This document shows, piece after piece, positions 55,820-64,000 of a DNA stretch of 64,000 nucleotides. The stretch lies in the NCBI GenBank assembly GCA_947561585.1, contig CANNZV010003189.1, positions 1-64,000 of the forward strand, in the 5' to 3' direction. The first letter of the stretch is position 1. Each line of letters begins with the position of its first letter. The DNA comes from Caprella mutica (Eukaryota; Arthropoda; Malacostraca; Amphipoda; Caprellidae). The position numbers and the translations under genes are program-made. The notes beneath the pieces are model-generated. The model saw only the letters and a program-made list of their open reading frames with translations. It did no database searches and was not told where the DNA came from.

Positions 55820-56300
55820 AAGGTCTACGATCATTATTCCGCAAACCACATACAATTCGATTCAGTATATATTTTATTATTTGCTTTTAAAGTTTTTATT
55901 ACTCTGTTAGCCACAATTGAGCGAATCTCCAACCTGACGCTGAGAAAGAAGATTGTACACTCTTTATTTTGATTTCAAATTTAGATTTTTAAACAAACAA
56001 CGCGTTTTTGGAATTCTTTTAAGATATTAATTATTTCTAAAAGTATATAAACGTTTCTATAATAAATTTAACCAAATTTTAACCTTTAAACGAATTATAA
56101 ATAGATTTATTAAACCAAATACTTAGTTGACAAACAAAACAAATGGTGTACATTCTTCGTCTTCAGACTGAAAATTAGAAAGTCGGAAGTAAAGTAGGTT
56201 TTGTAGAATTTTGATTATAAAAATCTTTAAAAGCATATAAAATTAAAAATATGCTATCAAATTTGATGCGGTTTGTAGTAAAATGATAAGAAACATTAGC
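55820..56300. mobile_element. MITE-like element with GCAAACC.CAT ends, second copy
   Basis: Inverse copy of 41790-42270. It shares AATATTATAGAACTAAGGTC, CCGCAAACCACATACAATTC, CTGACGCTGAGAAAGAAGAT and, at the far end, TGCGGTTTGTAGTAAAATGA. Confidence 0.65.
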
Positions 56301-57057
56301 CTCGTTGATTTAAGCAATCAATAAATTTGCTTGGAGGGAACCTTTAAGCAATAGATCTAAATAAATTTATAAACTGAAGAGCAAATGAAACCACGTAAAA
56401 AGTAATCACCCTTCTATTTTTCTTAAGAGCTTTCGAATAATAAAATATTCATCATCAGTATCCTAATTTTGACTAATCTAAACAAATTATATAGAACAAA
56501 GAAGTATAATGGATACCAAAATTAATAAAGTCGCCTATAAAGTTACTAAATAATTAAAGGAAAAGGAAATAATAATAATATAAATTATTCAGTTTATAAA
56601 TTTATTAAGATTTCCCAGAAGGAAATCACAAATTGCAATAGATCTAATAATATTATAGGAAATTAGGTTATAAGAATTAAGGATAGAGTAGATAAGGAGA
56701 GTAGAATTAATGTAGTATCTTAGATAGATTGTTAAGATTGTGATAGTAAATATGTAGGAGAAACAGGTAGAATGTTAGGAGATAGGATTAGGGAACATAA
56801 ATCTAATGTAGTTAAGAGAGTAGAATAGTCATAGATATATTAGTATAATAGAGATACAGGCCATACTTTAGATTTTGATAATGTTAGGATACTGTAACAA
56901 TGTTAGCATACTTTTAATAGGAGAAAATTAGAATCGTATTATACACATGGATAGGATAACACTTTAAATAGAGCATATGAAGTTCCTTAGTAAATAGTGC
57001 CCATAGTTAATAAGATTGTCAAAATTTAAAATTGAAATGTTAAATTAAAATTTTTTA
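56301..57057. other. AT-rich intergenic DNA
   Basis: No gene. Short open frames have no family resemblance. Confidence 0.4.
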
Positions 57058-57545
57058 GTAGGGTTTAACGTCTGCTTCGGAACCAAAGGCCATATCGCTG
57101 ACGTCAGAAGGAAATTAAGTACAAGGGACTAGAAGAAGCAGTCAGATAGGAAAGTGGCTCCATGAACAAAGTCACTTACCACCGTCAGTGACAATGCTCA
57201 TGGATGCAGAAAAGCTACTCCATGAATGCAGTCACTTACCAAGGAATGTGACGAAACGGGACACAAGCACCGGTGGCTGCACTCACAGATGGAAGAGGAA
57301 AATGAAGAGGTGACAGTAAATGAAGCCTACGAGCCTACCTAACACAAAAATCTAAGACCTCGTAGTTGAAGAGCATAACCCTAGAGCTATCCTCTAAAAC
57401 TGCAAGTAGCGTTAAAAAAATGATAAACATGGTAAAAATGAAAAAAGACAATCCATAATCCAATTTACAACAGTTTGGGGCCCAAGGGACGCCACCCCCC
57501 TTCTCTTCCATTCACCACAGACAGCTTCAGGATAGAGCCCCTGGG
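57058..57545 (-). mobile_element. SINE-like dispersed repeat, near full-length copy
   Basis: It runs from AGGGTTTAACGTCTGCTTCG to CAGACAGCTTCAGGATAGAG, CCCCTGGGGGCA. It is very close to the 18576 copy in inverse orientation along the full 480 bp, which suggests recent activity of the family. Confidence 0.88.
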
Positions 57546-57764
57546 GGCAATTGAAATGTTAAAAAAAATAGAAATTAGGATATGTATAATGATTACGAGT
57601 AGGTAGAATATAAGTCGCTTGTTTTTCAATAAATGTTACCCCTGAAGACGGAAATCACGAAGATTTCTGAAAGCTTGGGAAATAATTTAAACTACTTCTT
57701 GTTGAGTTCTTCATCCTACAAAAAATTTTTTATCATTAGGGTTGTGACAAAACGCATTCCTAAA

Positions 57765-58045
57765 TATGCAGTATATGCACTGGAAATATACTGCATATGC
57801 AAAATGTTTTATGCTTTTTGATAAAACGCATATGCATTTGAGGAAACGCATATGCATTTGAGGAAACGCATATGCATTTGAGGAAACGCATATGCATTTG
57901 AGAAAACGCATATGCATTTGAGGAAACGCATATGCATTTGAGAAAACGCCTATGTTTTGCAGATAAAACATATGCACTTAAAGATAATGCATTTAAGGCA
58001 AGGCATATGCATTTGAAAGGAAGGCAATATATGCACTTCAAGCTG
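57765..58045. repeat. 20-bp repeat of the palindromic core CATATGCA
   Basis: About seven clean units of CGCATATGCATTTGAGGAAA (57826-57950), flanked by worn units with TATGCA cores. Two - strand frames are open because of the repeat (CICVSSNAYAFPQMHMRFLK-type) and are not genes. Confidence 0.9.
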
Positions 58046-58139
58046 TTTATATCTTGGGAGGTTGAACAAACCCCCTAATTTATTTCATAAATACCAATCG
58101 ACTTTAGGCATGGTGGTCAGTATATTCATCGCTGCTGTT

Positions 58140-58345
58140 CTTAAATAAAGGCTAATCCACACCATCACGCTCCGCTCACGCTCCAGTCACGGTCCGGTCC
58201 AATATTTTTTAATGGATTTCACGTAAAGCATCCACACTGGCAGTGCCGGTCAGGTCACGCTCCACTAACGCTCCGGTCACGATCCAATCCAAAGATATTT
58301 TGACTGGAGCGGCACTGCCAGTGTGTATTAGCAACGCTCCAGTCG
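58140..58345. mobile_element. GC-rich fold-back with CACACTGGCAGTGCC
   Basis: ATCCACACTGGCAGTGCCGG and GCGGCACTGCCAGTGTGTAT are inverted around a centre near 58270. Both halves are peppered with CACGCTCC/ACGCTCCGGTCACG motifs. The composition is far more GC-rich than its surroundings. It is probably a MITE. Confidence 0.6.
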
Positions 58346-58398
58346 CAGTCCAGTTTTATTATTTGCGTGCTTTTTCTTGAATTTTACTATACATATAT

Positions 58399-58615
58399 AT
58401 GTCACGCGCATTTGACTGATTTGAAATATCGACCGATTTCACTGTGCAATCTGTTGATCAATCGTTATGGCAGCCATCGACCGATGGCGTAACCATCTAT
58501 CGATTGTTTCGCGTTCGAATGATAAAATTATTTTAGCTTATGCGTCTAATTGACAAATTTTATCGCATAGGTATATCGATTAATAGCGCACCTATCAATC
58601 AATTTCTGCTCGTTC
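58399..58615. mobile_element. Relative of the ATCGATCGAT palindromic element
   Basis: It shares ACCGATTTCACTG, GATCAATCGTTA and GCAGCCATCGACCGATGGCG with 4447-4630. GTTCGAATGATA occurs twice. Confidence 0.5.
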
Positions 58616-58759
58616 GAATGATAGGGAATTTTTTAGTTTATGTATTTAATTGTCTTGATTTTAATGGAAAGATATTGTCTTTTTAAACAAAAAAATTGTT
58701 ATATTTTTTAGAGTAACCATCAATAGATTGATGATTACCATATGAAATGTAACAATTAG

Positions 58760-59500
58760 ATATACACACAGAGAAAGGATTAGTTGAATCAAATCATATT
58801 TGATTTGTTTTGACTAAATTTTATGGTTTATCTGTGCGCCTACCTACGTGGTGAAATGCAGGTACTATTTAAAATGAGTTAAATTGACGTTGGTTACAAC
58901 AACACATATGTGAGTTGATTATTTTTAATTCCCGATGGTCACAACAACTACCTGTGATAGTCAAAACTGCTCGTGATGGTTGAACCAATTATATGTAATG
59001 GTTAAAACAACTACGGAACAAGGTTACATCAACTACTTGTGTATGTTTCTCCAATCACTCCTATGTGTTATACCAACTACTCGTGTAGGTTATACCAACT
59101 ACTCGTGTAGGTTATACCAACTACTCGTGTAGGTTATACCAACTACTCGTGTAGGTTATACCAACTACGCGTGTAAGCTATACCAACTACTCGTGTAGGT
59201 TATACCAACTACTCGTGTAGGTTACATTAACTACTCGTATAGGTGATATCAACTACTCGGTTAGGTTATATCAACTACTCGTGTTGGTTATATCAACTAC
59301 TCGTGTAGGTTATAACCACTGCTTGTGTAGGTTATACCAACTACTCGTGTAGGTTATACCAACTACTCGTGTAGGTTACATTAACTACTCGTATAGGTGA
59401 TATCAACTACTCGTGTAGGTTATATCATCTTCTCGTGTTGGTTATTTTAACTACTTGTAAACTAAGTAAATGTATATCAACTATTATAGTGTAGGTTGAA
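58760..59500 (+). mobile_element. Element with an internal 22-bp minisatellite
   Basis: The left end CACACAGAGAAAGGATTAGT, TGAATCAAATCA and GCGCCTACCTACGTGGTGAA match the inverse of 26419 down to about 26300. The rest holds degenerate AACTAC..GTGATGGTTA units that grade into the minisatellite at 59056-59455. It ends near TATAGTGTAGGTTGAAATAT. No coding sequence. Confidence 0.6.
59056..59455. repeat. 22-bp minisatellite
   Basis: About seventeen units of ACTCGTGTAGGTTATACCAA plus CT, with variants TATAGGTGATATCAACT and TTAGGTTATATCAACT. A roughly 85-bp higher-order block (59219-59263) recurs near 59370-59410. Confidence 0.93.
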
Positions 59501-60190
59501 ATATCGGTCTGGTTAGCAGTAGCCAGACTTTTTACAAGACTTTTTCAGTCACTATATTTACTCTATTAAATTATAATCTCGAGTTAGGTCCCGGTATCAA
59601 TAAAATTAGACTATTTATTTTCTAGGACCAAATCTAACATGTTCACATTTATTTTATACTTTTGCTTCTGTGATATGCATACTATTTTAATTTTAAAAAA
59701 TAATTGATCACCTATGACCTATCCTTGCTTTTTGAAATGTTTTCGATCCTATGAATTGATATATGGTTATTAGTTGTAAATTAATAGATTAGATTGAATA
59801 AGTAATCTCATCAGGTCAGTTTATAAATAAGTAGTTAGATGACATAAATAACTTTACGTAGTGATAAATAGGTACGCTAGATGAATTAATTAAACAGGCT
59901 AGATTACAAAAGTTGATAAATCTTTGATATGCTGCAATTGTACTATAACTTAATGAATAATAAATTAATGATAAAGCCTTTATCTTCTAAACCATATTTT
60001 AGTGCAATTCATCTTACTCATAGGCACTGATATTGAAATATCTAATAGAATTACCAAGGTCAAATTGAAAACGAAATATAAGCATTTAAGTTTTAGATTT
60101 ATTATTTAGAAGTACAATTTGAATTCTCGTCACTTTCTTTCACGACTGTAGGTTGCCAATTCCTGAAATAAGAGATTCGTATATTAATAT
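59501..60190. other. AT-rich DNA downstream of the 60.2-kb gene end
   Basis: No gene or repeat that I can support. Confidence 0.4.
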
Positions 60191-60196
60191 TTATTG
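60191..60196 (-). promoter_or_regulatory. Candidate poly(A) signal AATAAA
   Basis: AATAAA on the - strand, 43 bases beyond the TGA of the candidate last exon at 60239. Confidence 0.45.
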
Positions 60197-60238
60197 AATA
60201 GAAATTCACAGTATCGTTCATATACATTATCAATAACA

Positions 60239-60306
60239 TCACCTACTCTTTTTCCTTTTGTGATGAGATAGCGACAGCTTCGATATTCTTTTCATGTCTG
60301 GAATCC
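60239..60306 (-). CDS. Unidentified gene, candidate last coding exon
   Basis: On the - strand the acceptor ATGCTTTTAG ends at 60307. The exon codes IPDMKRISKLSLSHHKRKKS, then R and TGA (60239-60241). Its first two bases complete a codon (AGG) with the A left over from the exon ending at 60387, so the phases match. The basic tail HHKRKKSR could be a nuclear or membrane-proximal signal, but no family was recognised. If the upstream exon uses its stronger acceptor, the protein would stop earlier (see that entry) and this exon would be 3' UTR. Confidence 0.4.
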
Positions 60307-60386
60307 CTAAAAGCATATGAAAAAGTAAGAGCTAATCATATTGCAAATACATATTTAGAAATCATCTAATATTTTCAAATACTTAC

Positions 60387-60458
60387 TTTGACCTAGCATA
60401 TTTGTTCCTGAACCATTCAAAGGAATTGAAGAGGACTCCGATAGTTGATGACGTTGAT
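60387..60458 (-). CDS. Unidentified gene, candidate penultimate exon
   Basis: On the - strand the donor CAAA|GTAAGT at 60386 is strong. With acceptor GATTAAGTAG (ending 60459) the frame continues as QRHQLSESSSIPLNGSGTNM, LGQ. A better polypyrimidine acceptor, TCTACTTTCAG, ends at 60485. Using it, the reading frame would run DLDEELIK and stop, giving a shorter C-terminus. Which one is used, or whether both are, cannot be told from sequence. The Ser/Gln-rich content gives no family clue. Confidence 0.35.
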
Positions 60459-60743
60459 CTACTTAATCAATTCTTCATCAAGATCTGAAAGTAGATTCAG
60501 AAAATATAGAAAACCATATATTAATAAAGAAATGAAAAGAATTATTACCTGAGAATTCTTTCATATAGGTAAATTATTTATATAAAATGTTAAACTAATT
60601 ATAAATCTTCAGATGCAGTATAAATTTAGCTCTAATAAATGCAATGGATTTTTCTAGCTAATCCTCATAATTTTGTTCATTATACACTCATAATGTAGAC
60701 TTTAATTAAATACCAAGAAAGTATAATATATCAAAAGGCTCAC

Positions 60744-60830
60744 CTCTGGTTGGAGTTCTCCCTGCTAAATCCCTGGACGGTGTTCTCCTCCGACTACCTC
60801 CCTGGATGGAGTTCTCCCAGTCATAGAAAA
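60744..60830 (-). CDS. Unidentified gene, candidate upstream exon
   Basis: On the - strand the acceptor TTGACCCTAG (ending 60831) leads into FYDWENSIQGGSRRRTPSRD, LAGRTPTR. The donor AGAG|GTGAGC follows (60743), leaving one base (phase 1). The exon is 87 nt and much more GC-rich than its flanks. The RRTPSRD and GRTPTR pair looks like basic, phosphorylatable TP motifs. Upstream exons would lie at higher coordinates and probably beyond the window. No family was recognised. The exon also contains a threefold GGGAGAACTCC/GGAGAACACCG repeat, so a non-coding tandem repeat is the alternative. Confidence 0.4.
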
Positions 60831-61133
60831 CTAGGGTCAAGTAGGTAAATTGCGGCACTTTACCTAACTGCGGTCTCTTATCTCAGAAACATTAATAACC
60901 ATCATGACTTCAAGGCACTCGTGAAATGAATAGAACCTATCATAAATTGAGCTTAAATTATGATGTTCAACAATTCAGTATATAGCTAAACTAATTTCAG
61001 AATGATTTTGAGACTCTCTTAATAGGGTCACAATTAGAAATTAAAGAACCGAATTTGTCTGTGTAACCCTACCTATAGGTACACCAACTAGTTTTAAAAT
61101 ATATAGATTATCAGACCACTTTACTTAAGATAC
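60831..61133. other. AT-rich DNA, possibly intronic to the - strand gene
   Basis: No coding sequence or repeat was recognised. Confidence 0.35.
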
Positions 61134-61294
61134 TAGGATAAGTTCCGAAATATCGGACGGCTCCACATTTTCGGTCGCGTAAGAAAAACTATATTAAATT
61201 AACTTTTATTTTAATTAGCTATTAGGTAGCTATATACTATATTTCATACGTGACCGAAAATTTGAAATCGCCTGATAATTTGGAACTTACCCTA
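61134..61294. mobile_element. TAGGGTAAGTT-family MITE
   Basis: A 161-bp inverted repeat. The left arm is TAGGATAAGTTCCGAAATAT, CGGACGGCTCCACATTTTCG. The right arm is GTGACCGAAAATTTGAAATC, GATAATTTGGAACTTACCCT. Confidence 0.75.
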
Positions 61295-61334
61295 TTCTGA
61301 GGACAGCGCAGTAACTGCCTAGGCTATGTAGAAG

Positions 61335-61757
61335 GGGTGTGGGTCATAAGCCCCCCCCCCCCCCGGTCATGAGCCCCCCTAGGTCATAAGCCCTCCCGGT
61401 CAAGAGCCCCCCGGTCATGAGCCCCCCTGTTTTTAAATCCTTATTTACCTATACTATTTAATCCTTATTGACACTTTTGTAGTTCATTACTGAATAGACA
61501 TAAAATATATGTATATCGGGGGGCGTGCCGCCCCCGAACCCCCCTGCCAGATCATTAAACAATCATGAAGTGTGCAGTACAACATACTAGCGGATACAAC
61601 AAACTACATTAGTAACTCTCAGTTATTTCTATCTAAGTAATTCTTCATTTGTTTAACTAGGTAAATAAGAATTAAAAAAACAGGGAGGGGGGGCTCGTGA
61701 CCGGGGGGGCTCATGACCGGGAGGGCTCTTGACCGGGGGGGCTCTTGACCGTACCCC
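61335..61757. mobile_element. Foldback with GGTCATGAGCCCCCC arms
   Basis: The left arm (61335-61432) is made of units like GGTCATGAGCCCCCC and includes a 15-base C-run. The right arm (61675-61757) is the inverse, with GGGGGGGCTCATGACC and GGGAGGGCTCTTGACC units. The loop contains AATCATGAAGTGTGCAGTAC, AACATACTAGCGGATAC, shared with the MITEs at 52279 and 53393. Confidence 0.8.
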
Positions 61758-62127
61758 ATGTAGAAGGTATTGACACTGAAAAAAAACAGCTAGGTAGGTA
61801 TGATGCTTAAATAAGTTAACATATAATAATTTAGGAAAATTAGTTTGGATATCAGTTTACAAACTGGAAGGCAGTAATCAAAATTTATTATTATAAAAGT
61901 TATTTACTGATAATCAGCTCTTCAAATAACTACCTATATAAAGCCACCAAACTATCAATCACCAATATTTTAGAATATTTAGGCAGACATTTATCAATTT
62001 ATTAATGGAATTAATTAATAATCGATTAGTGCATATAACGCTATTGTTTGCACTTAAACTAAAATGGTACTGAGGAGCGTTCACATTCAACACGTAACAA
62101 ACTTGAAACAAGATTTGAACTGTAAAG
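61758..62127. other. AT-rich DNA
   Basis: No gene or repeat recognised. Confidence 0.4.
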
Positions 62128-62345
62128 GCCCCCACACACTACACGATCCACGACCCGAGCCTTAGCAAACAAGCCGAGCCCCGAGCCAGTTTGTGTAGTG
62201 TGTGGGGGCCTCGAGCCGAGCCACGAGCCGCGCAATCAAGCTCGTGGCTCGGCTCGCGTTGATCTGTCGCTTCCAGATATTTGGCTTGGCTCGTGGCTCG
62301 GCTCGGGTAGTGTGTGGGGGTAAAATAGCACGAGCCGAGCCTGAG
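62128..62345. mobile_element. GC-rich inverted-repeat element (GAGCCGAGCC)
   Basis: The ends GGCCCCCACACACTACACGA and GGTAGTGTGTGGGGGT are inverted. The interior carries many GAGCCGAGCC/GGCTCGGCTC motifs and a further internal inverse at 62190-62208 (TGTGTAGTGTGTGGGGGCC). It is probably a MITE. The 112-codon - strand frame across it is incidental. Confidence 0.65.
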
Positions 62346-62462
62346 GTCAGCTAAAGCGCCGTTCAGACGCTCCGACAAACCACTGAGCTTGGAAATACTT
62401 TTGCTCGGGCGAACACGGACAACACGAATTATGTAAAAAAAACTTATGTATATTTTTTTCAT

Positions 62463-62880
62463 GTGAATAAATTTCATATAAGTATATTTCTTGTAAATAA
62501 ATTTAATGTAAATAAGATAAATTTAAATAAATTTAATGTAAATATATTTAATGTAAATAAATTTAATGTAAATAAATTTAATGTAAATGAATTTAATGTA
62601 AATGAATTTAATGTAAATGAATTTAATGTAAATGATTTTAATGTAAATGATTTTAATGTAAATGAATTTAATGTAAATGAATTTAATGTAAATGAATTTA
62701 ATGTAAATGATTTTAATGTAAATGATTTTAATGTAAATGATTTTAATGTAAATGAATTTAATGTAAATGAATTTAATGTAAATGAATTTAATGTAAATGA
62801 ATTTAATGTAAATGAATTTAATGTAAATGAATTTAATGTAAATGAATTTAATGTAAAGGAATTTAATGTAAATGAATTTT
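62463..62880. repeat. 15-bp minisatellite (ATTTAATGTAAATGA)
   Basis: About 28 units. It starts with ATAA-type variants and becomes AATGAATTTAATGTA/AATGATTTTAATGTA. The + frame (NVNEFNVNEF) is open through the array because of the 15-bp period and is not a gene. Confidence 0.97.
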
Positions 62881-64000
62881 CATGTCAATAAATTTTCATG
62901 TCAATAAATTTTCATGCCAATAAATTTTCATGCCAATAAATTTCCATGCCAATAAATTTCCATGTCAATAAATTTCCATGTCAATAAATTTCCATGTCAA
63001 TAAATTTCCATGTCAATAAATTTCCATGTCAATAAATTTCCATGTCAATAAATTTCCATGTCAATAAATTTCCATGTCAATAAATTTCCATGTCAATAAA
63101 TTTCCATGTCAATAAATTTCCATGTCAATAAATTTCCATGTCAATAAATTTCCATGTCAATAAATTTCCATGTCAATAAATTTCCATGTCAATAAATTTC
63201 CATGTCAATAAATTTCCATGTCAATAAATTTCCATGTCAATAAATTTCCATGTCAATAAATTTCCATGTCAATAAATTTCCATGTCAATAAATTTCCATG
63301 TCAATAAATTTCCATGTCAATAAATTTCCATGTCTATAAATTTCCATGTCAATAAATTTCCATGTCAATAAATTTCCATGTCAATAAATTTCCATGTCAA
63401 TAAATTTCCATGTCAATAAATTTTCATGTCAATAAATTTCCATGTCAATAAATTTCCATGTCAATAAATTTCCATGTCAATAAATTTCCATGTCAATAAA
63501 TTTCCAGGTCAATAAATTTCCATGTCAATAAATTTCCATGTCAATAAATTTCCATGTCAATAAATTTCCATGTCAATAAATTTCCATGTCAATAAATTTC
63601 CATGTCAATAAATTTCCATGTCAATAAATTTCCATGTCAATAAATTTCCATGTCAATAAATTTCCATGTCAATAAATTTCCATGTCAATAAATTTCCATG
63701 TCAATAAATTTCCATGTCTATAAATTTCCATGTCAATAAATTTCCATGTCAATAAATTTCCATGTCAATAAATTTCCATGTCAATAAATTTCCATGTCAA
63801 TAAATTTCCATGTCAATAAATTTTCATGTCAATAAATTTTCATGTCAATAAATTTCCATGTCAATAAATTTCCATGTCAATAAATTTCCATGTCAATAAA
63901 TTTCCAGGTCAATAAATTTCCATGTCAATAAATTTAATGTAAATGAATTTCCATGTCAATAAATTGAATGTAAATGAATTTCCATGTCAATAAATTGAAT
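62881..64000. repeat. 16-bp minisatellite (CATGTCAATAAATTTC), runs off the window
   Basis: About 68 units of CATGTCAATAAATTTC with few variants (TTTTC, CCAGGTC, GTCTATAA). Near 63930-64000 units of the previous 15-bp family (AATTTAATGTAAATGAATTT) are interleaved. The array continues beyond the right edge. Confidence 0.97.

Noticed and set aside
62139..62477. 112-codon - strand open frame
   Set aside because: Runs through a GC-rich inverted-repeat element, whose lack of stops is compositional.
62463..62891. 142-codon open frame of NVNEF repeats
   Set aside because: By-product of a 15-bp minisatellite; composition and variants do not follow codon positions.

Overview
The window is AT-rich, intron-containing, repeat-dominated DNA from an invertebrate animal. 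Spliced genes with GT/AG junctions, mariner-type transposase fossils, a LINE reverse-transcriptase fossil and a gene resembling Drosophila rau suggest an arthropod, possibly a crustacean. That placement is inference. No prokaryotic, organellar or viral gene is visible, and no tRNA or rRNA gene was recognised.

Only three loci look like real genes. (1) A four-coding-exon gene on the + strand (11263-17570) predicts a 901-residue protein: a Ser/Asn-rich N-terminus, two tandem Ras-association (RA) domains encoded by one exon each, and a long Ser-rich tail. It resembles the receptor-tyrosine-kinase/Ras scaffold Rau. (2) A + strand first coding exon (37880-38835) encodes the N-terminal two thirds of a Golgi beta-1,3-galactosyltransferase-family (GT31) enzyme. 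Its last exon was not found. (3) Three phase-compatible short exons on the - strand (60239-60830), followed by AATAAA, look like the 3' end of an unidentified gene that starts beyond the right edge.

Everything else is mobile and tandem repeat DNA. Left part (1-11 kb): a 1.5-kb minisatellite and many copies of a short inverted-repeat element with ends TAGGGTAAGTTACGAATT. 11-18 kb: the rau-like gene, whose introns hold a minisatellite, a SINE-like copy and one of those short elements. 18-37 kb: SINE-like copies, a mariner fossil, a 1-kb 20-mer satellite, a nest of elements inside elements (28975-30471), a 23-mer satellite, and a foldback whose arms are minisatellites (34291-35637). 38-40.5 kb: galactosyltransferase exon, then a LINE fossil. 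40932-51850: a 10.9-kb segment with 189-bp, almost identical terminal inverted repeats and a perfect flanking duplication TCATTGGA. It is a complete transposon insertion with no recognisable transposase. 52-64 kb: paired inverted-repeat elements, a second mariner fossil, several minisatellites, and at the right edge a >1.5-kb two-family minisatellite that runs off the window.

The genes show no operon-like or pathway link. The most notable material is the 10.9-kb element, the nested elements, and the repeated pattern of minisatellites inside inverted-repeat transposons.
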